The notes beneath the pieces were generated by a model, which was given only the letters and a program-made list of their open reading frames with translations, was not told the origin of the DNA and did not search any database. The position numbers were made by a program, and so were the translations under genes. Positions 1 to 5,038 of a stretch of DNA of 5,055 nt are shown here, piece by piece (the stretch's first letter is position 1; the number at the start of each line of letters is the position of its first letter). This stretch comes from Armatimonadota bacterium (GTDB lineage Bacteria; Armatimonadota; Zipacnadia; Zipacnadales; UBA11051), in NCBI GenBank assembly GCA_003542955.1, contig DPJP01000382.1, positions 7,088 through 12,142 on the forward strand, in the 5' to 3' direction.

Positions 1-1
1 C

Positions 2-79
2 GCCGACCCCGAGCGCATCCGGGACATCCTGATCACCGTCGGAGGCCTCGAGTACGGAAAGGCGAAGCTCATCAAGTAG
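2..79 (+). CDS. C-terminal end of a VWA/Tad-like protein (partial, paralogue of the next gene)
   Basis: Only the last 25 codons and the TAG stop are inside the window; the gene begins upstream. The translated tail (ending in EYGKAKLIK) matches the C-terminus of the protein encoded at 325-1500 (ending in EYGKAHLIK) at 18 of 25 positions, and the DNA is also close, with a 16-base identical stretch around the EYGK codons. Identity at the very end of two consecutive same-strand genes shows a tandem duplication. By analogy this protein should also carry an N-terminal Tad segment and a VWA domain, but none of that is visible here. A terminator-like hairpin follows 27 bases after the stop. Confidence 0.8.
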   Translation, partial: ADPERIRDILITVGGLEYGKAKLIK

Positions 80-106
80 ACGACATCCGGCAAACATGCT
101 CACAGG

Positions 107-134
107 ACGGCGGCCCGAACCGGGGCCGCCGTTT
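107..134 (+). terminator. Terminator-like hairpin behind the upstream VWA gene
   Basis: A 10-bp perfect stem (107-116 with 123-132, arms ACGGCGGCCC and GGGCCGCCGT) closes a 6-base loop and runs into only three T residues (132-134). The strong GC stem 27 bases after a stop codon suits an intrinsic terminator, but the short T tract makes its strength uncertain. Confidence 0.55.
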
Positions 135-157
135 CGCGTGTCCCCCCGGGGCACGCA

Positions 158-171
158 ATGCTCATGAGCAT
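158..171. repeat. Perfect 14-bp palindrome (possible operator)
   Basis: ATGCTCATGAGCAT reads the same on both strands. It sits between the upstream terminator-like hairpin and the candidate promoter of the VWA gene, about 33 bases before its -35-like hexamer. The form suits a site for a dimeric DNA-binding regulator; no known operator consensus was recognised. Confidence 0.4.
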
Positions 172-189
172 GGATACGGTGTTGCGCAG

Positions 190-246
190 TTGTTGAGCGA
201 TTGTTGACACTCCCCGCACACGAAACGGGTACCATTATCGTGTCAA
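190..246 (+). promoter_or_regulatory. Candidate promoter region of the VWA/Tad-like gene
   Basis: A perfect TTGACA hexamer lies at 204-209. The best -10-like hexamer (TACCAT, 230-235) is 20 bases away, longer than the usual 16-18, so the -10 call is weak. TTGTTGA occurs twice, at 190-196 and 201-207, one helical turn apart and overlapping the -35, as an activator site might. TTGACAC (204-210) is also mirrored by GTGTCAA (240-246), and ACACGA (218-223) by TCGTGT (238-243), so the same right-hand segment could pair with either arm. The predicted transcript would have a leader of about 80 bases. Confidence 0.35.
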
Positions 247-324
247 TGGCCGTCAACAGACGTGGCCGCCGGTGCCAACAGACCCATCAGAGTGGTCCGT
301 GACCGGCGGCGGTGGAGGAGCATC

Positions 325-1500
325 ATGAGATACCGCGCATGCGGCACACGCCGCGGGTATGTGATGGTCCTCACCGCGATAGCACTGGTGATTCTCCTGG
401 GGATGGCAGCGGTGAGTATCGACGTGGGGCTGCTTGTGACAGTCAGGCAGTCCGCTCAGGACGTCGCCGATGCGGCGGCCCTGGCCGGTGCGAGCGTCCT
501 GCGCACCGGCATGGACCAGGCGGCAGCCCGTCAGGCGGCAGCGGACGTCGCGGCCGCCAACCTGATCATGGGCCGACCGGTCATGGTTGACCCCGCGTCC
601 GACATCGAGGTCGGCGCCTGGGACGCCGAGGCACAGCAGATTCTAGCCTGGTCGCCCGCCTTCGACACGCTCGCCGTCAGAGCCACCGTCCACTACACAC
701 AGGCATCGGCCAACGGCGCCGTGCCAATGTACTTCGCCCACTACCTTGGTCACGGTGACACCACCGTCGAGGCGGATGCAGTCGCCAGCGTCGGCTTCAG
801 CGGAGCGCCGCGCAAGCCCGTCGACCTCATGTTCGTGCAGGATGCATCCGGCTCGTTCAGCGAGGAGTGGGGCCAGGCGATCACCGCCGACGCGACGCTG
901 TGTGATCTGGTCAATGATGTCTCCATCAGCGGCGACCAGATCGGCATTGCGGTCTTCAACAACGCCCTCAAGTACACCTACAGGCGCGTGTGGATACCCT
1001 GGTTGGGACGCTACGACTACCTGCAGTTGGCCTTCGACCTCGAGGAGGTCCCGGTGGATGGCGACTTTTCCGAGACGAACCTGGCCGTCCGCAACATGAT
1101 CCTCAACGACACGCCCAACGGCTACACAAACCCGGCCACGGGCATCAACTTCGCCATTGACAGCATCCTCGACCACGGCGGCGAGGACCACGAGAAGGTC
1201 ATCGTGCTGGTCAGCGACGGTATGCCGATCGGCAGCACGACTGCCCTCACCCAGCAGTACCGCAATGAGACCGTCGCTGCCGCCGACAGGGCTGCCGCCA
1301 ACGGCATACGCATCCACACGGTCACCCTCACGCTCGAGGAATACGGCCAATACGGCTACGGCGGCGCCGACTTCGAGTTCAATGAGGGGCTGGTCCGCAA
1401 CGGCGGCTATGCCTTCCGCACGCACGATCCAGCGCGCCTTCAGGACATTCTCATCGCCGTCGGGGGTATCGAGTACGGAAAGGCCCACCTGATCAAGTAG
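325..1500 (+). CDS. Membrane-anchored Tad-like protein with a von Willebrand factor A domain
   Basis: A 391-residue protein, probably exported and anchored in the cytoplasmic membrane with the VWA domain outside. The start at 325 is preferred over an in-frame GTG at 262 because GGAGG/AGGAG (314-320) lies 4-6 bases before it, and it gives a short Arg-rich N-terminus followed by one hydrophobic helix (about residues 13-38). That helix plus the QSAQDVADAAALAGA segment (42-56) is the hallmark of the TadE/TadG-like N-terminal domain (Pfam Tad family) found in Flp pilus assembly proteins. From about residue 167 a VWA domain follows with all three MIDAS parts: DASGS (D173, S175, S177), T251, and D298 in LVSDG. 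VWA domains bind a divalent metal and protein ligands, so adhesion or surface complex assembly is likely. No other tad gene is in view, so a role in pili is not shown. A close paralogue ends just upstream. Confidence 0.85.
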   Translation: MRYRACGTRRGYVMVLTAIALVILLGMAAVSIDVGLLVTVRQSAQDVADAAALAGASVLRTGMDQAAARQAAADVAAANLIMGRPVMVDPASDIEVGAWDAEAQQILAWSPAFDTLAVRATVHYTQASANGAVPMYFAHYLGHGDTTVEADAVASVGFSGAPRKPVDLMFVQDASGSFSEEWGQAITADATLCDLVNDVSISGDQIGIAVFNNALKYTYRRVWIPWLGRYDYLQLAFDLEEVPVDGDFSETNLAVRNMILNDTPNGYTNPATGINFAIDSILDHGGEDHEKVIVLVSDGMPIGSTTALTQQYRNETVAAADRAAANGIRIHTVTLTLEEYGQYGYGGADFEFNEGLVRNGGYAFRTHDPARLQDILIAVGGIEYGKAHLIK

Positions 1501-1526
1501 TACGCAGGCAGCAGGCAGGAAGCTGA

Positions 1527-1565
1527 GACGATGAAGCGGCCGTCCATTGCGACGACCGCTTCGTC
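1527..1565. terminator. Hairpin between convergent genes (possible bidirectional terminator)
   Basis: AAGCGG (1534-1539) pairs with CCGCTT (1556-1561), flanked by GACG (1527-1530) with CGTC (1562-1565) across a 3-base bulge, and topped by CGTC/GACG (1541-1544 with 1551-1554) around a 6-base loop. This long dyad lies between the stops of two converging genes, where a shared terminator is expected. Neither side has a T tract, so classic intrinsic termination is doubtful. Confidence 0.4.
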
Positions 1566-1595
1566 TGCATGCCGGGCTACCCAACAATTCTGACC

Positions 1596-2399
1596 CTACG
1601 CACTGCCGCGCCGGGCGATGATGTCCCGAGCGACCTCGGCCGCCCGGCACCCTGAGAGGAACATGCCCCCGAAAATCGGCCCCATGCGTGGCGAAGCGAA
1701 CACGGCGTTGGCCGCCATCCCGGCGACGACCAGGCCGGGATACACCTCCTGCGTGTTCCCGACCAGGGCCCCCTCACCAATCTCCGCGTGCATCGGCCGC
1801 TCGCCGGGGACGCCGCCGTCCTCGGTGCTGAACTTCGCGCCTGGGATCTTCCGCAGCACTCCCCGGGCGATCTCGGCTGCATGCCCGGTGGCATCGATGA
1901 CACACTTGGCCGAAAGCGCCAGCGGGTCGACATGCAACCCCGCGTATTCGACCGCGCCCCAGTTGATGACCACACCGCACACCTCGTCATTCTCACGGAT
2001 CATGACATCCTCAACCGAGACTCCGACCCATATCTTCACACCGGCGTCGATGGCGGCCGAGGTGCACTTCGCGACCGTCTCAACCGAGTCGGCCACATAG
2101 TAGCCGTCGTGCGCCTCGAGCCTGATCCCTATCTCCTCCATGATCTCCCTGGCCGTCTCCTGGACGACGATGCGCGGGAAGAGCATGCCCCCGCCCCAGA
2201 TGCCGCCGCCGACGGAGAGCTTCCGCTCGAACACCGATACGTTCAGCCCATCGCCCGCAAGCAGCCGCGCCGCGGTCAACCCCGCCGGCCCGGCTCCGAC
2301 GATGGCAACGTCCATCTCTATGACTTCTCCGAAGTCCCGTGCGAAGCTCTCGACGATCAGCGACGTAATCCGGGCTTCACTCAGGGGTTTGTTGGCCAT
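1596..2399 (-). CDS. thi4: Sulfide-dependent thiazole synthase, Thi4 family (thiamine biosynthesis)
   Basis: A 267-residue cytoplasmic enzyme expected to build the thiazole half of thiamine as its adenylated phosphate from NAD, glycine and a sulfur source. Visible features in order: dinucleotide-binding GAGPAG (35-40), ERK after the second strand (58-60), the glycine-rich GGGIWGGGM (64-72), AGLHVDP (153-159), DATGH (169-173) and RMGPIFGGM (238-246). The length fits archaeal Thi4. The residue at the yeast Cys205 position is His156, as in methanogen enzymes that use free sulfide and iron catalytically; the yeast protein sacrifices its own cysteine. The enzyme is therefore inferred to be a multi-turnover, oxygen-sensitive form. 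Older databases name such proteins ribulose-1,5-bisphosphate synthetase. The ATG is supported by GGAG 11 bases upstream, a somewhat long spacing. It converges on the VWA gene and lies 215 bases downstream of a phosphatase gene. Confidence 0.93.
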   Translation of the reverse strand: MANKPLSEARITSLIVESFARDFGEVIEMDVAIVGAGPAGLTAARLLAGDGLNVSVFERKLSVGGGIWGGGMLFPRIVVQETAREIMEEIGIRLEAHDGYYVADSVETVAKCTSAAIDAGVKIWVGVSVEDVMIRENDEVCGVVINWGAVEYAGLHVDPLALSAKCVIDATGHAAEIARGVLRKIPGAKFSTEDGGVPGERPMHAEIGEGALVGNTQEVYPGLVVAGMAANAVFASPRMGPIFGGMFLSGCRAAEVARDIIARRGSA

Positions 2400-2427
2400 G
2401 TGCCCATCAGCTCCAGTCTCAGCTATT

Positions 2428-2490
2428 GGCGGCGCACAAGCGCCACAGCGCCGGTCGTGGGACCTCCCAATCGGTCCTCAACGCCGGCGC
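2428..2490 (-). promoter_or_regulatory. Structured leader of thi4 (candidate attenuator or cis-regulatory RNA)
   Basis: Read on the - strand, GCGCCGG (2490-2484) pairs with CCGGCGC (2454-2448). Inside this 7-bp stem an internal loop leads to GGACC/GGTCC (2477-2473 with 2464-2460) around an 8-base loop, GATTGGGA. A second hairpin, GGCGC-TTGT-GCGCC (2444-2431), follows about 30 bases before the thi4 start. Such nested stems between promoter and start suggest a regulatory leader. The core of the TPP riboswitch is not present, and neither hairpin is followed by a T tract. Confidence 0.35.
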
Positions 2491-2496
2491 GACCAG

Positions 2497-2526
2497 ATTC
2501 TACTTCACACTCGCCTGGCGGCGCAA
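2497..2526 (-). promoter_or_regulatory. Candidate promoter of thi4
   Basis: On the - strand TAGAAT (2502-2497) matches five of six bases of the -10 consensus. TTGCGC (2526-2521) lies 18 bases upstream as a partial -35. Transcription would start near 2490, exactly at the foot of the leader hairpin, which adds some support. The -35 is weak, so this is tentative. Confidence 0.35.
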
Positions 2527-2529
2527 GCC

Positions 2530-2577
2530 ACCTGGAACTCCCAACCTCGGCAGGTAGGGCAGGTATCCCGCCTGCAG
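2530..2577. repeat. Short tandem and inverted repeats upstream of thi4
   Basis: GGCAGGTA and GGCAGGTA occur nearly side by side (2550-2556 and 2558-2565), and GCAGG (2559-2563) pairs with CCTGC (2571-2575) around a 7-base loop. CCTGG also recurs (2514-2518 and 2531-2535). The segment lies just after the phosphatase gene on the - strand and upstream of the thi4 promoter. It could be a weak terminator-like hairpin or part of a dispersed intergenic repeat; nothing in it was recognised. Confidence 0.3.
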
Positions 2578-2614
2578 ACACCCGCCACGAACCAATACCG
2601 ACAGCCGCGCGGGA

Positions 2615-3367
2615 TCACTGCGCCCGGTACGGCGCCAGTAGCACTGCATTCACGTCTTCCAGCGTCTCGAAGGGGGTATACGCGTCCCCAGCCGCATCAA
2701 AGTCCGCCGCCAGCGCCGCCTTGGCAAAAACCATGTCCGCATGCCGCGAGGCGCACAGATCCGAGTGGCCGTCACCGATGTAGATGACACGGCTGAAGTG
2801 CTCCCGCAGCCGCTCCAGGTGCGCACGCTTGCAGTTGCCGCACTGGTCGCAGGCCCGGTTGCGGTGCGGGAAGCTGATGCGGATCCCACTGTCGGTCACC
2901 TGCGCGTGATTGGCGAAGCGTGGGATGCAATGCCGGGGCCGGTTGATGACCTCATCGCCCTCACACGTCTGCCAGCCCAGCCGCCCCAGCATCCTGTCAA
3001 CGTAGAAGTCAAGCCCGTCGCTGACCACCACCAGGCCCGCGCCGATCTCGATGGCCGCCTCGGCGAGCACACTGAACTCATCGTCGAGTTCGAGGCTGTC
3101 GATCATCCGGTACACCGCGCGCGGGGGCAGGTCCACCATCCCCCACTGGCCGGCCAGGCACTGCATCGAGTCGATCTCGCCCCGCCGCCACTGGTGTTCC
3201 AACTCCCACGCTTCGTCCAGATCGAGCGCATCAATGACGGCGATGCCGGTATCGATCAAGCTGATGGTACCGTCGAAATCGACGAACAGGAGGTCGTTCT
3301 TGACCAGGTGGCGGCGCGTATCTCTCTCTTCTCCGATGGCGTTCACAGGCAGATGGTATCCGATCAC
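2615..3367 (-). CDS. HAD-superfamily phosphatase, MtnX-like
   Basis: Up to 250 residues, cytoplasmic, with all four HAD motifs: DFDGT (nucleophile D30, acid D32), S116 in VVVSDG, K180, and GDGHSD (D199, D203). A CxxCxxCK cluster (C173, C176, C179, K180) just before the motif III lysine is typical of the group holding MtnX, the 2-hydroxy-3-keto-5-methylthiopentenyl-1-phosphate phosphatase of methionine salvage. No other salvage gene is nearby, so the substrate is open; the neighbouring thi4 makes a thiamine-related phosphate another possibility. The start is unsettled: GTG at 3367 or GTG at 3346 are the in-frame choices, neither has a clear Shine-Dalgarno site, and the family normally begins only a few residues before DFDGT. 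A GGAGAAGAGAG stretch lies in the N-terminal codons, but only CTG (3307) is a near-start codon after it. It diverges from the acetyltransferase gene. Confidence 0.82.
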   Translation of the reverse strand: MIGYHLPVNAIGEERDTRRHLVKNDLLFVDFDGTISLIDTGIAVIDALDLDEAWELEHQWRRGEIDSMQCLAGQWGMVDLPPRAVYRMIDSLELDDEFSVLAEAAIEIGAGLVVVSDGLDFYVDRMLGRLGWQTCEGDEVINRPRHCIPRFANHAQVTDSGIRISFPHRNRACDQCGNCKRAHLERLREHFSRVIYIGDGHSDLCASRHADMVFAKAALAADFDAAGDAYTPFETLEDVNAVLLAPYRAQ

Positions 3368-3407
3368 GCCGCGGATGGAAAGGGTCAGACGTCATTTCCC
3401 GGCAGGG

Positions 3408-3437
3408 CGGACCCTCGGGTCCGGCGAACGGTCCGGC
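3408..3437. promoter_or_regulatory. Dyad and direct repeat in the divergent phosphatase/acetyltransferase gap
   Basis: CGGACCC (3408-3414) and GGGTCCG (3417-3423) form a perfect inverted repeat with a 2-base centre. GTCCGGC then occurs twice (3420-3426 and 3431-3437), 11 bases apart, about one helical turn. The 93-base gap between two divergent genes is the natural place for a shared operator. No convincing -35/-10 pair was found for either gene. The dyad may instead form a hairpin in the leader of the acetyltransferase mRNA. Confidence 0.35.
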
Positions 3438-3460
3438 CAACCAGATACCGCAGGAGGCAC

Positions 3461-4654
3461 ATGATGCGCGAACCGACATTCCGCGAGTACACCCCCGCCG
3501 ACGCCGACGACCTGCTCAGCATCCGCAACGCCATCTTCCCCCCGCTCACTCTCGACCGGTGGCGCGAGGCCGAGGAGGCGAACACGGCATCACTGGCCTA
3601 CCTCGGCGATGAGATTGTCGGCGCCATCCCGATGGAGTTCCGCGACATCCAACTCGCGCCCGGCGCAGTCGCGAGCACCATCTTCGAGCATGCCGTCGGT
3701 ACGCGCGAGGACATGCGCTCGAAGGGCATCGGCGGCGGGATGATCGACGCCGCGCGCGAGTTCCTCAGAGACCGCGTCGAGGTGATGATGGTCTACCGCG
3801 GCGCCGAACGCAGCCCCGGCTACAAGTTCTACGAGAAGACCGGCCATGTCGACCTGCTCTATCTGCGCACCTGCACGTGGGAGCCCGCGGCGGGCCCCGG
3901 CGGCAACTGCGCGACAGGCGGCCTTGACGAGTTTCTTGCCGATGCGGAGGCCGTGGCGTCTGTCTTTGCCGGGATGTTCGCCGGCCACGGCGGCTTCCCA
4001 TACCGCACCGGGCCGGAGTATTGGCCGATGGCGATGGCGCGCAGCATCTACCACGTGCTGCCCCAGCAGACCCACTACATCCGCTACCCACGCACCGGCG
4101 ATCTGCAGGGCTACATCATGGTCGGAGAGAGGACAGGCGAGCGCGCCGACCAACCGCTGCAGGTGCTCGACGTCGCCGCAACCGGCCCCGGCTCACTCGA
4201 GGAGTGTCTCAAAGCACTGGCCAACCTCGCCGCAGACCTGGGCAAACCGGTCACATGGATGCTCTCGAGCGAGCACCCGTGCCTGCAGGCGGCTATTGAG
4301 ACGGGGTTTGTCCCGCAGTTGCGCCACATGATGATCATGGGACAGGTCATCGCTCCGGAGCGTCTTTTCGGCAAGGCCTGCACTGATCTGGAGCTGCTCT
4401 CAGACCTCAAGATCAACGTCTGGACGCCCACAACCGACTACACGCTCTACGAAGCGCCGGGCGCGCGCACGGAGATCACGATCGAGGCCAAGGACTGGGC
4501 GATTCACCGTCTCCTGTGTCGCCGCCTGGACCTCGCCGCCGCCGTCAACGGCGAGATCGTCACCGTCCTCAACGGCACCGACGACATCATCGACCGGCTG
4601 AGCAGGGCCCTGCCATACAACCCCTGGGCGTATGTCGCCATCGACTACACGTAG
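3461..4654 (+). CDS. Two-module GNAT N-acetyltransferase, Eis-like
   Basis: A 397-residue cytoplasmic protein expected to move an acetyl group from acetyl-CoA to an amine; the acceptor is unknown. AGGAGG (3452-3457) precedes two adjacent ATGs: 3461 at 3 bases and 3464 at 6 bases, the latter being the better spacing and giving 396 residues. Residues 1-130 form a classic GNAT domain, with HAVGTREDMRSKGIGGG (77-93) carrying the acetyl-CoA pyrophosphate motif R86-SK-G89-I-G91 and an LYxxRGAERSPGYKFYEKTG-like end strand and helix. Residues about 140-300 look like a second, degenerate GNAT fold (LQVLDVAATGPG from 233, GFVP 282-285, no clear acetyl-CoA motif). The last 75 residues form a small extra domain ending in AIDYT. 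This N-GNAT, second GNAT, C-terminal order and the length near 400 match Eis-family enzymes, which acetylate aminoglycosides or protein lysines in mycobacteria. That role cannot be transferred here. The frame is open back to 2741, but that extension is antisense to the phosphatase and is not coding. Confidence 0.8.
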   Translation: MMREPTFREYTPADADDLLSIRNAIFPPLTLDRWREAEEANTASLAYLGDEIVGAIPMEFRDIQLAPGAVASTIFEHAVGTREDMRSKGIGGGMIDAAREFLRDRVEVMMVYRGAERSPGYKFYEKTGHVDLLYLRTCTWEPAAGPGGNCATGGLDEFLADAEAVASVFAGMFAGHGGFPYRTGPEYWPMAMARSIYHVLPQQTHYIRYPRTGDLQGYIMVGERTGERADQPLQVLDVAATGPGSLEECLKALANLAADLGKPVTWMLSSEHPCLQAAIETGFVPQLRHMMIMGQVIAPERLFGKACTDLELLSDLKINVWTPTTDYTLYEAPGARTEITIEAKDWAIHRLLCRRLDLAAAVNGEIVTVLNGTDDIIDRLSRALPYNPWAYVAIDYT

Positions 4655-4730
4655 GACGGCGGGCAACGTCGTTGAGAGCCGTCGGCGGGGATGGCGGGAG
4701 GTGGTTCGGCCGCTCGCCGCGGCCGCGAGC
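4655..4730 (+). terminator. Two GC-rich hairpins behind the acetyltransferase gene
   Basis: Immediately after the stop, GACGGC (4655-4660) pairs with GCCGTC (4678-4683), with CAAC/GTTG (4664-4667 with 4671-4674) inside. Further on, CGGCCGC (4707-4713) pairs with GCGGCCG (4719-4725) around a 5-base loop, and GCTCG (4712-4716) can pair alternatively with CGAGC (4726-4730). Neither stem leads into a T run, so they may stop transcription only weakly or protect the mRNA end. No gene was found between 4655 and the window end. Confidence 0.35.
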
Positions 4731-4749
4731 ATCCCGCATGATTGTGTCA

Positions 4750-4778
4750 TTGACTTGCCCAGACACCTGTGGTAGTGT
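4750..4778 (+). promoter_or_regulatory. Sigma70-like promoter for the cobalamin riboswitch transcript
   Basis: TTGACT (4750-4755, five of six consensus bases) is followed after exactly 17 bases by TAGTGT (4773-4778), which keeps the first, second and last positions of the -10 box. Transcription would start near 4785, right at the first paired strand of the riboswitch; this agreement is the main support. Confidence 0.6.
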
Positions 4779-4786
4779 GAGCGGGT

Positions 4787-4985
4787 AGCACCAAGCCGGG
4801 CGAGAGACAACGCCCGGTCCGGGAAGCCGGTGAGACTCCGGCGCTGCCCCGCAACTGTAACCAGCGACGACTGCCGCATCCGCCACTGGAGATCTGTGTG
4901 GCATGAATGTGAAGCGACATCATGCCCCACACCCTCCGGGAAGGCGCGGCAGGGAGGACGACCTGGGAGCCAGGATACCGGTGTT
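4787..4985 (+). promoter_or_regulatory. Cobalamin (B12) riboswitch aptamer
   Basis: The RNA element senses cobalamin and controls the gene beyond the window edge. Seen directly: closing stem AGCACC (4787-4792) with GGTGTT (4980-4985); hairpin CCGGGCG/CGCCCGG (4796-4802 with 4811-4817); the conserved core with CCGGTGAGACTCCGG (4827-4841), GCTGCCCCGCAACTGTAA (4843-4860); a 7-bp stem CTGCCGC/GCGGCAG (4871-4877 with 4946-4952); and the B12 box AGCCAGGATACCGG (4968-4981). Between these lies a large peripheral hairpin (4896-4932: GTGTGG/CCACAC, CATG/CATG, ATGT/ACAT). The long peripheral arm suggests the adenosylcobalamin-preferring type, which is inference. Ligand binding normally turns the downstream gene off; typical targets are B12 synthesis or uptake genes, or B12-independent isoenzymes. 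Confidence 0.95.
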
Positions 4986-5003
4986 CGGATTTCCCTCGAG
5001 GGT

Positions 5004-5038
5004 GGGGAATGCGTGTGTGGTCCATCGGCGCATGCCCC
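5004..5038 (+). promoter_or_regulatory. Candidate antiterminator of the riboswitch
   Basis: GGGG (5004-5007) and ATGCG (5009-5013) can pair with CCCC (5035-5038) and CGCAT (5029-5033), nine pairs with a single A-G mismatch and a 15-base loop. This uses nearly the whole 5' arm of the terminator, so the two folds exclude each other. In turn TTCCC (4991-4995), right after the aptamer's closing stem, can pair with GGGAA (5005-5009) and block the antiterminator. The logic fits ligand-induced termination. Confidence 0.5.

Noticed and set aside
246..302. 18-codon small open frame in the leader of the VWA gene
   Set aside because: No ribosome binding site and no sign of conserved or regulatory peptide content; a leaderless start is possible only if the weak promoter call is right.
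262..324. GTG start 21 codons upstream of the VWA gene ATG
   Set aside because: It has no ribosome binding site and would put an extra very basic stretch before the anchor; the ATG at 325 has a strong purine-rich site.
1504..1517. Tandem GCAGGCA repeat after the VWA gene
   Set aside because: Two 7-base copies are too little to separate from chance in GC-rich DNA.
643..1650. 335-codon open frame on the - strand
   Set aside because: It is antisense to the VWA/Tad-like gene, has no recognisable domain, and its low-complexity composition is that of a shadow frame in GC-rich DNA.
2400..2430. CTGAGA and CTGATGGG on the - strand before thi4, recalling a TPP riboswitch
   Set aside because: The rest of the TPP core (the GATCTGGATAATGCCAGCG-like segment and its stems) is absent, and the motif runs straight into the start codon.
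1788..2783. 331-codon open frame on the + strand
   Set aside because: It is antisense to thi4 and crosses into the phosphatase gene; its translation resembles no family.
2741..3460. 240-codon N-terminal extension of the acetyltransferase frame
   Set aside because: It is antisense to the phosphatase coding region, and AGGAGG before the ATGs at 3461/3464 sets the true start where the GNAT fold begins.
4400..5025. Open frames on the - strand across the riboswitch region
   Set aside because: They cover the well-supported riboswitch and promoter in antisense and show no domain or start signal.
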